Part shown: positions 34,356 through 43,847 of the stretch, piece by piece | Position numbering within the stretch: the first letter of the stretch is position 1 | Layout of the letters: each line of letters opens with the position of its first letter | NCBI RefSeq assembly: GCF_030269545.1 | Contig: NZ_BSTN01000015.1 | Location: forward strand, 62,001 to 126,000 | Source of the DNA: Actinomadura sp. NBRC 104425 | GTDB taxonomy: Bacteria; Actinomycetota; Actinomycetes; Streptosporangiales; Streptosporangiaceae | Direction of reading: 5' to 3' | DNA: 64,000 nucleotides | Position numbers and translations under genes: made by a program | Notes under the pieces: model-generated | What the model was told of the DNA's origin: nothing | What the model saw: the letters and a program-made list of their open reading frames with translations, nothing else | The model's database searches: none

Positions 34356-34717
34356 TGAGCCGCCGTTCGTGTCCCAGTCGCGTGATCCCCGTCGCGCGAA
34401 TTTCGTGCTCCCCCCGCGCCACAGATAGCGCACACGGGGACAGAGCGTCAACCGAGCGCGAAAAGGCTGGAGCGCTACGCCTCGTCGAACGAAGGAATAA
34501 ATCAGACATCTGCCGGTGGCCGGGCTGCCCGTTTCCTGGCTGCCGGGGAGTCGAGGCAACGGTTCCGATCATCGCTTAGTGCCGGTGATGCCAGATGCGT
34601 CCGCATATTGGACTGGCCCATAACAATGTCAAAGCATCGATCGCGACATATGACACCTTGAGCACCATCGCGGGTGCCGGGCGCCATGCGTTACGGACGG
34701 TGGGTCACAATGGGGGC
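34356..34717. other. Divergent intergenic region before thioredoxin-like gene
   Basis: A 362-bp less GC-rich region between the truncated protein (minus) and the thioredoxin-like gene (plus). It holds the promoter listed at 34604-34632. No supported ORF is seen. Confidence 0.5.
34604..34632 (-). promoter_or_regulatory. Candidate sigma-70 promoter (TTGACA / CAATAT)
   Basis: On the minus strand a consensus TTGACA (34632-34627) is followed after 16 nt by CAATAT (34610-34605), or after 17 nt by AATATG. It would drive the 33195-34355 gene with a ~240-nt leader. Its AT-rich sequence stands out from the flanks. No plus-strand reading is implied. Confidence 0.4.
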
Positions 34718-35284
34718 ATGGCGATCGCATCCTTCATGGTTCCGCTGGGCACGCCGGCGCCCGGGTTCGCCCTGCCGTCGATCGACGGCGGTACGGTCTC
34801 GCTCGCGGACTTCGCCGACGCTCCGGCGCTGCTGGTGGTGTTCCTGTCCAACCACTGCCCTTACGTGCGCCGGATCGAGCACGGCATCGGCGCCGTGACG
34901 GCCGAGTACCGCGACAAGGGATTGGCCACCGTGGCGATCTGCAGCAACGACGTCGAACGGTATCCCGATGACGGCGCCGACCACCTGCGCGAGCAGGTCA
35001 AGCGCGCCAGGTTCACCTTCCCGTACCTGATCGACGAGTCGCAGGACGTCGCCAAGGCGTACCGGGCCGCCTGCACCCCCGACTTCTTCCTCTACGACGC
35101 CGACCGGCGGCTGGCGTACCGGGGCGAGTTCGACGCCGCCCGTCCCAAGAACGACGAGCCGGTGAACGGCGCGTCCCTGCGCGCTGCCATCGACCACGTC
35201 CTGGCAGGAGAGCCCGTGCCCGAGCCGCACATTCCCAGCGTGGGCTGCGGCATCAAATGGAAGCCCGGCAACGAACCCGCATGA
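34718..35284 (+). CDS. Thioredoxin-fold peroxiredoxin-like protein
   Basis: A 188-aa AhpC/TlpA-fold protein: LGTPAPGFALPSIDGGTVSL, then the redox loop VVFLSNHCPYVRRIE, TVAICSNDVERYP, the cis-Pro strand ACTPDFFLYD and a C-terminal SVGCGIKWKPGN. The CxxC motif is reduced to a single Cys (CPYV). A 1-Cys mechanism or use of the C-terminal Cys as resolving residue is possible. This subgroup is widespread and uncharacterised. No signal peptide is present. The ATG at 34718 is preceded by TGGGGGC. It is monocistronic, 250 bp before the acyl-CoA dehydrogenase operon. Confidence 0.82.
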   Translation: MAIASFMVPLGTPAPGFALPSIDGGTVSLADFADAPALLVVFLSNHCPYVRRIEHGIGAVTAEYRDKGLATVAICSNDVERYPDDGADHLREQVKRARFTFPYLIDESQDVAKAYRAACTPDFFLYDADRRLAYRGEFDAARPKNDEPVNGASLRAAIDHVLAGEPVPEPHIPSVGCGIKWKPGNEPA

Positions 35285-35491
35285 GACCGCTTCCCAGAAC
35301 ACAGCGCGGATGAGCGGGTCAACGCACCGGCACCGACACATCGACAAGCGTTGACCCGCCAGCGCCTTAGGCCATGTCCGATGGATCTGGTCCGCAGCGC
35401 GGATGCCTGACGGGAGGGCGGCGTTCAGTCCGTGCGCGTCGCCACCGACGCGTGTAGAGCGGGCTGCGTCGTGTGTCCGCAATGAGTTAAT

Positions 35492-35513
35492 CTACCAAGC
35501 GATTGTTAGGTAG
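35492..35513. promoter_or_regulatory. TetR-type operator before the acyl-CoA dehydrogenase operon
   Basis: An imperfect palindrome with perfect 5-bp outer arms, CTACC (35492-35496) and GGTAG (35509-35513). Its centre ACCAAGCGATTGTT (35494-35507) fits, with one mismatch, the KstR2 consensus AnCAAGnnCTTGnT as I recall it. It ends 20 bp before the ATG at 35534 and follows a candidate -10 box TAATCT (35488-35493), so bound repressor would block transcription. The regulator could be the TetR protein at 37601-38239 or one encoded elsewhere. Confidence 0.55.
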
Positions 35514-35533
35514 TCCGACAGGGGCGGGCCAGG

Positions 35534-36664
35534 ATGGATCTTGAGTTCGGGGCGGCCGACGAGGCGTTCCGGGGCGAGGTGCGGGCATGGCTGCGCGAGC
35601 ATGTGCCTGCCGAGCCGCTGCCGTCGCTGGAGACCGAGGAGGGCTTCGCGGCGCACCGGGAGTGGGAGCGGAAGCTGGGCGCCGCCCGCCTGTCGGCGGT
35701 GTCGTGGCCCGAGGAGTACGGCGGGCGGGGCGCGTCCACGCTGCAATGGCTGATCTTCGAGGAGGAGTACTACGCGGCCGGCGCCCCGGGACGCGTCAGC
35801 CAGAACGGCATCAACCTGCTCGCGCCCACCCTGTTCGAGCACGGTACGCCCGAGCAGCTCGCGGCCGTCCTGCCGCCCATGGCGCGCGGCGAGGTGATCT
35901 GGGCGCAGGCGTGGTCGGAGCCCGGCGCGGGCAGCGACCTGGCGTCCCTGCGCGCCACGGCGCAGCGGGTCGACGGCGGGTGGCTGCTGAACGGGCAGAA
36001 GACGTGGAGTTCGCGGGCGGCGTTCGCCGACCGGGCGTTCGGGCTGTTCCGGTCCGACCCGGGCGCGGAGCGCCATCGCGGGCTGACGTACCTGATGTTC
36101 CCGCTGGACGCAGACGGGGTGACCGTGCGTCCCATCGGGCGGCTGGACGGCAAGCCCGCGTTCGCCGAACTGTTCCTGGACGACGTGTTCGTCCCCGACG
36201 AGGACGTGATCGGCGCGCCGGGGGACGGCTGGCGGGTGGCGATGAGCACCGCGGGCAACGAACGCGGCCTCACCCTGCGCTCCCCCGGGCGTTTCACCGC
36301 CGCGGCCGAGCGGCTCGTCACGCTGTGGCGGGAGCGGGGCGATCCGTCCGACACGGCGATGCGCGACCGGGTGGCGGACGCGTGGATCAAGGCCCGCGCG
36401 TACCGGTTGAAGGGCTTGGAGACGGTGTCGCGCACCGACGGCATCGGCGCCGAGTCCAGCATGAACAAGCTGTTCTGGTCGGAGTTCGACGTGGCGCTGC
36501 ACGAGACCGCGCTCGACCTGCTGGGGGCCGACGGCGAGCTCGCCGGGGACTGGCTGGAGGGCTATGTGTTCTCGCTGGCCGGACCGATCTACGCGGGCAC
36601 CAACGAGATCCAGCGCGACGTCGTCGCCGAGCGGGTGCTCGGCCTGCCGAGGGGGACGCGGTGA
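35534..36664 (+). CDS. Acyl-CoA dehydrogenase (alpha-type subunit)
   Basis: A 376-aa FAD-dependent acyl-CoA dehydrogenase. FAD and substrate contact motifs are visible: WAQAWSEPGAGSDLASL, GWLLNGQKTWSSRA, DDVFVPDEDVIG and the C-terminal IYAGTNEIQRDVVAERVLG. The MCAD-type base (the Glu of YEGT) is replaced by Ala. Glu243 in AGNERG is the likely catalytic base, as in steroid side-chain or heteromeric dehydrogenases (inference). Its stop overlaps the GTG of the second dehydrogenase (GTGA), implying a heteromeric enzyme. The operator at 35492-35513 controls both. The substrate is unknown; a bulky acyl-CoA is plausible. Confidence 0.88.
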   Translation: MDLEFGAADEAFRGEVRAWLREHVPAEPLPSLETEEGFAAHREWERKLGAARLSAVSWPEEYGGRGASTLQWLIFEEEYYAAGAPGRVSQNGINLLAPTLFEHGTPEQLAAVLPPMARGEVIWAQAWSEPGAGSDLASLRATAQRVDGGWLLNGQKTWSSRAAFADRAFGLFRSDPGAERHRGLTYLMFPLDADGVTVRPIGRLDGKPAFAELFLDDVFVPDEDVIGAPGDGWRVAMSTAGNERGLTLRSPGRFTAAAERLVTLWRERGDPSDTAMRDRVADAWIKARAYRLKGLETVSRTDGIGAESSMNKLFWSEFDVALHETALDLLGADGELAGDWLEGYVFSLAGPIYAGTNEIQRDVVAERVLGLPRGTR

Positions 36665-37659
36665 AGTTCGTCCTGGACGCCGAGCAGCGATTGTTCGGCG
36701 AGACCCTGCACAAGCTGCTCGCCGAGGCCGACACCCCGGCCGCGATCCGCGCGTGGGGGGCCGGCGACGCCGCTCCGGGGCGGGCGCTGTGGCGGTCGGT
36801 GGCGGAGACGGGGGTCTTCGCGCTGGCGGTGCCCGAGGCGCACGGCGGGGCCGGGGTGCTGCCGGTGGAGCTGGTCACGGCCGCGTACGAGCTGGGACGC
36901 CACGCGGTTCCCGGGCCGTTCGTCGAGACGCTCGCCGCGGCGGTGCTGATCGACGGCCTCGGCGGCGAGCCGGCCGCGCGGTGGCTGCCGCGCATCGCGG
37001 CCGGGGAGGCGATGATCTCCCTGGCCCGGCCGTACGCGCTGGACGCCGACGTCGCCGATCTCGTGGTGGCCGTCGCCGACGGCGCACCGCCACGGGCCGC
37101 CCGTCCCGCGGAGATGCGTGCGGGCATCGATCCGGCGCGGCGGTTGTTCAAGGTCGTTCCGCAGGCGCCTTTGGGCCGTGCGGACGCCACCGCCCGAGCC
37201 GTGGACCTCGCCACGCTGCTGTGCGCGTCGCAGCAGCTGGGCGTCGGACGCGCCCTGCTGGACGTGTCGGTGCAGTATGCCCGGACGCGGCGGCAGTTCG
37301 GCCGCGCCATCGGCGAGTTCCAGGCGGTCAAGCACCGTCTGGCGGACGCGGCCGTCGGGTTGGAGTTCGCCCGTCCGCTCGTCCACGGCGCCGCGCTGTC
37401 CTACGGGACGCCGGACTTCCCCCGCGACGTCTCGGCGGCCAAGGTCGCGGCGGCCGAGGCGTCCTATGCCGCGGCGAAGACCGCCCTGCAGGTGCACGGG
37501 GCGATCGGCTACACCGACGAGTACGCGCCGTCGCTGTGGATCCGCAAGGCCCGCGCCCTCTACTCGGCGTGGGGTGCGCCGGCCGAGCACCGCGCCCGCG
37601 TCATGGGGTTTCTTTGCCGTCCGGCGGCGGGTGAGGGCCTGCCAGGCCGTTCAGTATGA
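36661..37659 (+). CDS. Acyl-CoA dehydrogenase (beta-type subunit)
   Basis: A 332-aa, shorter dehydrogenase. The N-terminal helical domain (EQRLFGETLHKLLAEADTP; LALAVPEAHGGAGVLPVELV) is normal. The middle beta domain is reduced to about 90 residues. The C-terminal domain keeps the FAD site YARTRRQFGRAIGEFQAVKHRLAD and LQVHGAIGYTDEYAPSLWIRKA. The usual catalytic Glu is not obvious. Small partners of this type form alpha2-beta2 enzymes with a catalytic subunit such as the gene before it (family knowledge). The GTG start at 36661 is coupled to the upstream stop. Its 3' end overlaps the convergent TetR gene by 59 bp. Confidence 0.85.
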   Translation: MKFVLDAEQRLFGETLHKLLAEADTPAAIRAWGAGDAAPGRALWRSVAETGVFALAVPEAHGGAGVLPVELVTAAYELGRHAVPGPFVETLAAAVLIDGLGGEPAARWLPRIAAGEAMISLARPYALDADVADLVVAVADGAPPRAARPAEMRAGIDPARRLFKVVPQAPLGRADATARAVDLATLLCASQQLGVGRALLDVSVQYARTRRQFGRAIGEFQAVKHRLADAAVGLEFARPLVHGAALSYGTPDFPRDVSAAKVAAAEASYAAAKTALQVHGAIGYTDEYAPSLWIRKARALYSAWGAPAEHRARVMGFLCRPAAGEGLPGRSV

Positions 37660-38239
37660 GGGCGGTGAGGGAGTCGACGATCTGCTCGCCGGTGAGGTCG
37701 GGGGCGTCCTGTCCGGCGGTGAGCAGGGCGTACCCGAGCGTGCTGAGCATCGCGCCCACGGCGGCGGCGATCAGCGTGGGGTCGCCGGGGAGCTCGTGCC
37801 CCTGCTCCCGCAGGTACTCCAGGTGGTCGCGGATGACGGCGGTGTCGTCGGCCAGGGTGCGCCAGGCCCGGCCCGACTCGGGCGGTGCGGCGATCATCGC
37901 CTGGAACTGCGCGGCCACCACCGGAAGGTGTTCGGAGAACATCTTCCAGTAGACCTCGATGTGCGCGCGCAGTTGCGCGGGATCGGTCAGGTCGTGCTCG
38001 CGCGGTTGCCCCTGGGCCTCCAACTCGACGTCGGTGTCGCGGTCCATGTCGTGCAGCAGCGCGGTGAGCAGGTCCTCCTTGCTGGAGAAGTGCTCGTAGA
38101 AGGACCCGGTGGCCCGGCCCGCCGCACGGGTGATGTCGGTGATCTTGGTGTCGAGATAGCCCCGTTCGACGAACAGCCTGCGTGCGGCGTCCTTCAGCGC
38201 CCGTTCCGTCTCGGCCGCCTTCTGCTTGCGAACCCCCAA
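37601..38239 (-). CDS. TetR/AcrR-family transcriptional regulator
   Basis: A 212-aa repressor. The N-terminal HTH is at ~15-60 (ALKDAARRLFVERGYLDTKI, RAAGRATGSFYEHFSSKEDLL) and the ligand domain is helical. The start is the TTG at 38239 with GAGAGGTGG 4 nt upstream. A candidate promoter lies in front (TTGACA at 38335-38330, N17, TACGGC at 38312-38307). It is convergent with the acyl-CoA dehydrogenases, overlapping by 59 bp, and divergent from the CocE-type hydrolase. It could control either or both through the operator at 35492 or the palindrome at 38349. Confidence 0.87.
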   Translation of the reverse strand: MGVRKQKAAETERALKDAARRLFVERGYLDTKITDITRAAGRATGSFYEHFSSKEDLLTALLHDMDRDTDVELEAQGQPREHDLTDPAQLRAHIEVYWKMFSEHLPVVAAQFQAMIAAPPESGRAWRTLADDTAVIRDHLEYLREQGHELPGDPTLIAAAVGAMLSTLGYALLTAGQDAPDLTGEQIVDSLTALILNGLAGPHPPPDGKETP

Positions 38240-38306
38240 CGCGCCACCTCTCCGTCACCGCCCGGGACAACCGCCGCCCCAGCATATTGACCTTCGGCCG
38301 GCGCAT

Positions 38307-38366
38307 GCCGTAGCCGCTACTGGACGAACTGTCAATACTTGTCCTGCAGTAAGCGGCTCGTTACGT
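38307..38366. promoter_or_regulatory. Divergent promoters with GTAA-N8-TTAC palindrome
   Basis: Minus strand: TTGACA (38335-38330), N17, TACGGC (38312-38307), for the TetR gene. Plus strand: TTGTCC (38339-38344), N16, TTACGT (38361-38366), for the hydrolase gene. A half-site palindrome GTAA-N8-TTAC at 38349-38364 covers the plus-strand spacer and -10 edge. Autoregulation and control of the hydrolase by the TetR protein is the natural inference. Confidence 0.45.
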
Positions 38367-38401
38367 TACGGGCGGGAAACATGTCCTGGAGGTCACCCCC
38401 G

Positions 38402-40300
38402 ATGCGCCTCGCCACCCGCTGGACCGCCCCCCTCGCCATCGCCGCGCTCTCGCTCGGCACCGCCGCGCCCGTCCACGCCGCACCCTCCGCACCGACCGCG
38501 CTCACCGCGCGCACGGCCACCGCGTCGCCCGCCGCATGGGCGACCGGCGACTGGACGCCCCGCCCCGCCGCCTACGAGGTGGCGACCGAGAAGGACGTCA
38601 CGCTGACCATGAGCGACGGCGTCCGGCTGGTCGCCGACATCCTCCGACCCGCCCGCAACGGCCGCCCCGTGCCCGGCCGCTTCCCGGTGATCGTCACCAT
38701 GACCCCGTACAACAAGACGGTGCCCGCCGCGAACATGGCCGACGACTACCTCGTCAAGCGCGGTTACGTACAGGTGATCGTGGACGTGCGCGGCACCGGC
38801 GGCTCGCAGGGCAAGTGGGAGGCGTTCAGCGCCCGCGAGCAGCGGGACGGCGCCGAGGTCGTCGAATGGGCCGCATCCCGCGAACGCCCCTGGAGCGACG
38901 GCCGGGTGGGCATGGCCGGGGCCTCCTACGGCGGCATCAACCAGCTGTTCACCGCCGCCCAGCGGCCCAAGGGGCTGAAGGCGCTGTTCCCCGTGGTGCC
39001 GATGGGCGACTCGTACCGCGACGTGATCGGCACCGGCGGGCAGCTCGGCCTCGGCTTCGTGCCGCTGTGGCTGGCCGCCGTCTCCCTGACCAGCGTGCTG
39101 CCGCCCACCTACTCGGGCGCCGACCCCGCACGGGCCGCCGAGGTGCTGCGCGAGCACTTCGGCAACATCGGCGAATTCCAGATCGCCCTGGTCCTCAACG
39201 CGCTCACCGGCGGAGACCAGGCGTTCGACGGCCCGTTCTACCGGACGCGCTCGCCGCTGGAGATCATCGACAAGGTGGACGTGCCGACGTTCGTCGTCGG
39301 CGGCGAGTTCGACATCTTCCAGCGCAGCGAGCCGATGCTGTACCAGCGGCTCGCTGCGCGCGGCGTCCCCGCCAAGTTCGTCTACGGGCCGTGGTACCAC
39401 ATCGACGGCGCCGCGCCCGCGCTCGGCGTCACCATCCCCGGCACCCCGGTACCGCCCGGCCCGTCGCTGCAGGAGCTCATGCTGCGCTGGTTCGACCACT
39501 ACGTACGGGACGTCCCCGACTCCGGCCTGGACCGGGACGTCCCGCCGGTCACCTACTTCGAGAACGGCTCGGGGCGCTGGGTGAAGACCTCCCAGTGGCC
39601 GCCCGCCGGAACCCGCTACCAGGCGTACCGGCTCTCCGGGCAGGCCGCCCCGGGACGCCCCGGCGGCCTGACGACCGGGCAGGGCGCCGGCGGCCCCGAC
39701 CACGTCCCCTGGAACCCGTTCGCCGGGCTGTGCAGCCGGTCCACGATCCAGTGGGCGGGCATGGGGTTGCTCAAGTACCTCGGCCTGTCCTGCGAGACCG
39801 ACAACAGCCAGAACGACGAACTCGGCGTCACCTACGACCTGCCCGTCGACAAGCCGCTGCGGCTCACCGGACCGATCAACGCGCACCTGGTCGTGTCCAC
39901 CGCCGCCCGCGACGGCCAGCTCACCGTGCGGATCGAGGACGTCGCCCCCGACGGGAAGGCCACCCAGCTCACCAGCGGCTGGCAGGTGCTGTCCCTGCGG
40001 GCGCTGGACGAGGCCAAGACCGTCCGGCGCGACGGCCTGATCGTCCAGCCGTACCACCCGTACACCAAGGCGTCCGCCAAGGCGGTGCCCAAGAACACCC
40101 CGGTGGCCGTCGACGTGGAGGTCTTTCCGATCGCCGCCGAGATCAAGCCCGGCCACCGCCTGCGCGTGTCGATCCAGACCGCCGACTTCCCGCACCTGTT
40201 CCCGCCGCTCCCCCAGCTCGGCGACTCGGTCGGCAAGGGCCTGAAGATCTGGCACGACCCGTCCCACCCGTCCTGGGTGGCCCTGCCCGTGTCCTCCTGA
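38402..40300 (+). CDS. Secreted CocE/NonD-family hydrolase (X-Pro dipeptidyl-peptidase-like)
   Basis: A 632-aa exported alpha/beta hydrolase. A signal peptide (MRLATRWTAPLAIAALSLG) ends near VHAAP. The catalytic domain has Ser175 in GASYGG, Asp in VGGEFDIF and His in GPWYHIDG. The C-terminal ~220 residues are the jelly-roll domain of CocE/PepX proteins (LTGPINAHLVVSTAARDGQL; PGHRLRVSIQTADFPHLFPP). It hydrolyses an ester or amide bond in an extracellular compound; the substrate is unknown. GGAGG stands 8-9 nt before the ATG at 38402. Two cysteines in GLCSRS and GLSCETD could form a disulfide. Confidence 0.88.
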   Translation: MRLATRWTAPLAIAALSLGTAAPVHAAPSAPTALTARTATASPAAWATGDWTPRPAAYEVATEKDVTLTMSDGVRLVADILRPARNGRPVPGRFPVIVTMTPYNKTVPAANMADDYLVKRGYVQVIVDVRGTGGSQGKWEAFSAREQRDGAEVVEWAASRERPWSDGRVGMAGASYGGINQLFTAAQRPKGLKALFPVVPMGDSYRDVIGTGGQLGLGFVPLWLAAVSLTSVLPPTYSGADPARAAEVLREHFGNIGEFQIALVLNALTGGDQAFDGPFYRTRSPLEIIDKVDVPTFVVGGEFDIFQRSEPMLYQRLAARGVPAKFVYGPWYHIDGAAPALGVTIPGTPVPPGPSLQELMLRWFDHYVRDVPDSGLDRDVPPVTYFENGSGRWVKTSQWPPAGTRYQAYRLSGQAAPGRPGGLTTGQGAGGPDHVPWNPFAGLCSRSTIQWAGMGLLKYLGLSCETDNSQNDELGVTYDLPVDKPLRLTGPINAHLVVSTAARDGQLTVRIEDVAPDGKATQLTSGWQVLSLRALDEAKTVRRDGLIVQPYHPYTKASAKAVPKNTPVAVDVEVFPIAAEIKPGHRLRVSIQTADFPHLFPPLPQLGDSVGKGLKIWHDPSHPSWVALPVSS

Positions 40301-40708
40301 GCCGCGCCGCCGGTCCCCACCCCGGCCGACGGACGGCAGAGCGGGAACGGGCCGCCGACCCCGCCCGGCGCGCCGGCTTGCGGGTCGGCGCACGGACGCG
40401 GTCGCGCCCGGCCCGTTCCCGCCGCGGCACCAACCGGCCGCATCTAAAGACCGGCCGCCCCCACGAAGCGTTCGCCTCGGCTGCCGAACAGCTCGCAGCC
40501 GCGACCACGCCGAATCCGCCGGTACGCGCGGCACGAGGAAAGCACCAGGCCCGTGAGGCGCCGTGGCACGCAGTGATCGGCGCGGAGCGGCTCTCGTGGC
40601 GGGCGCCCGCCGCGAGGACAGTGCCTCGGGCGGGTGGGCAGCCGCTCGCCCCTGCGCGCGGAGTGCGCACCTTGCGGCGCTGGCCGAACCGGTCGAGTGC
40701 GGCCCGCT
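40301..40708. other. Intergenic region between convergent hydrolase and parE genes
   Basis: A ~400-bp convergent gap. Apart from the parE terminator and the direct repeat listed separately, I see no gene. Short frames on either strand show no ribosome site. The part around 40480-40560 is less GC-rich. Confidence 0.5.
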
Positions 40709-40733
40709 CGCTCCGGTGCGCGGAGTGCGCACC
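40643..40733. repeat. Direct repeat pair next to parE terminator
   Basis: Two copies of a 29-bp element, 40643-40671 and 40705-40733, share CGCTCGC at the left and GCGCGGAGTGCGCACC at the right, differing at only a few middle positions. They are 62 bp apart. The second copy forms the left part of the parE terminator stem. The first cannot fold into the same perfect hairpin. Confidence 0.75.
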
Positions 40734-40739
40734 GGAGCG
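40709..40739 (-). terminator. Terminator hairpin of parE
   Basis: A perfect 13-bp stem CGCTCCGGTGCGC / GCGCACCGGAGCG with loop GGAGT, directly after the parE stop (40742-40744) on the minus strand. No T-run follows. Confidence 0.75.
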
Positions 40740-40741
40740 GA

Positions 40742-42829
<2,088 letters not shown>

Positions 42830-43426
42830 CTGGTGCGCTCCTCGGGGATGAGGCAGGCTCGGGTGGTCGAATCAGTCGAGTTCGGCAGAAGGTTACCCCC
42901 GGCCGCCGACACTCCTTTCACAGGCGCGCCGCCTCGTCTGCGCCGCCCCGGCGCCGGGCGCAGGGCGGGTCCGCATGCTCAGGCGGCCGTCGTGCGGGCA
43001 CCGGATTCCCGCCTTCCCTCCATGTAACCACGCATGCAACCACGGCGGTCGTGGCGTGACCTGGGAGAACGTGCCTTCGACCGGCCGCGCGGACGATCTG
43101 TCCCCCGACGAGGGAACACGTGCGACCTGTCCGATTGGCAGCGAACCTCCGTGAACGACCCCGGGACGGCCGGAAAGCGGGGCGCGAACCGCGATCGCGA
43201 GAAGCGTGACCCCGCTCACCTCGGGCATCATACGGAAGGCGCGCGGACGGTCATCCGCGGCGCCGCGTAGGCCCGCCGAGAAAACACCACGAACCACCCG
43301 GGAATGGTGTGACCTCGGTCACTTATCCGGGCATTCTGCTGTGGGCGTACTGAGAAGCAGGTTGGGAACGTCGAGGTCGGGTTAGATGTTGTCCTAAGTA
43401 CCGACCCCGAACTTGAGGAAGGTGCA
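42830..43426. other. Divergent intergenic region parE / DUF7455
   Basis: A 597-bp region with promoters for both flanking genes. It contains a CRP-like palindrome (43309-43322) and a tandem 12-mer (CATGTAACCACG then CATGCAACCACG, 43021-43044). A TTAGAT box at 43381-43386 is a candidate -10 for the DUF7455 gene. No supported ORF is found. Confidence 0.55.
43309..43322. promoter_or_regulatory. CRP/GlxR-like palindromic operator
   Basis: GTGACCTCGGTCAC is a perfect 14-bp palindrome, with the flanking T giving TGTGA-N6-TCAC, the core of the CRP/GlxR-type consensus (TGTGA-N6-TCACA). It lies ~105 bp upstream of the GTG start at 43427 and ~480 bp from parE. cAMP-receptor-type control of the DUF7455 transcript is inferred, not shown. 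Confidence 0.5.
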
Positions 43427-43657
43427 GTGACTGGAGCCCTTGCCCCGACCAAGCCGCTGTCCGTCGCAGACCGCTGCGACCGTTGCGGCGCTCAGGCTTA
43501 CGTCCGTGCGGTCCTTGTGGGCGGCGGCGACCTTCTGTTCTGCGCCCACCACGGGCGTAAGTACGCAGAGGCGCTCCGTGCCACCGGGGCCGACATCCAG
43601 GACGAGACCGACAGGCTGCAGGCGACCCCGGCTTCCGCCCCCAATGAGGAGCGGTAG
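43427..43657 (+). CDS. DUF7455 family small zinc-binding protein
   Basis: A 76-aa protein with a CDRC pair (DRCDRCGAQAYVRAV) and a second half-site CAHHGRKYAEAL, together a Cys2-CysHis type zinc knuckle. The C-terminus is short and acidic. This small protein is conserved near the principal sigma factor and parE in actinobacteria; its function is unknown. The GTG at 43427 is preceded by GAGGAAGG. A CRP-like palindrome and a TTAGAT -10-like box lie upstream, suggesting strong, regulated expression. Confidence 0.8.
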   Translation: MTGALAPTKPLSVADRCDRCGAQAYVRAVLVGGGDLLFCAHHGRKYAEALRATGADIQDETDRLQATPASAPNEER

Positions 43658-43847
43658 CCGCCCCCATAGAAGTCCGCGGCGGCGGTCACCGGAGAGGGTG
43701 GCCGCCGTTTCGCATTCCCGAGCACATCCGACATCACATTTCGCAGTCAATTGACCGCGAATAGTGACGGCTCGTGCGGTGATCAGCCTCCGCATGCCGC
43801 TTCTCGGCCGGTCACCGCGCGTATGTCGAAATTCCGAGGAGCAGACG

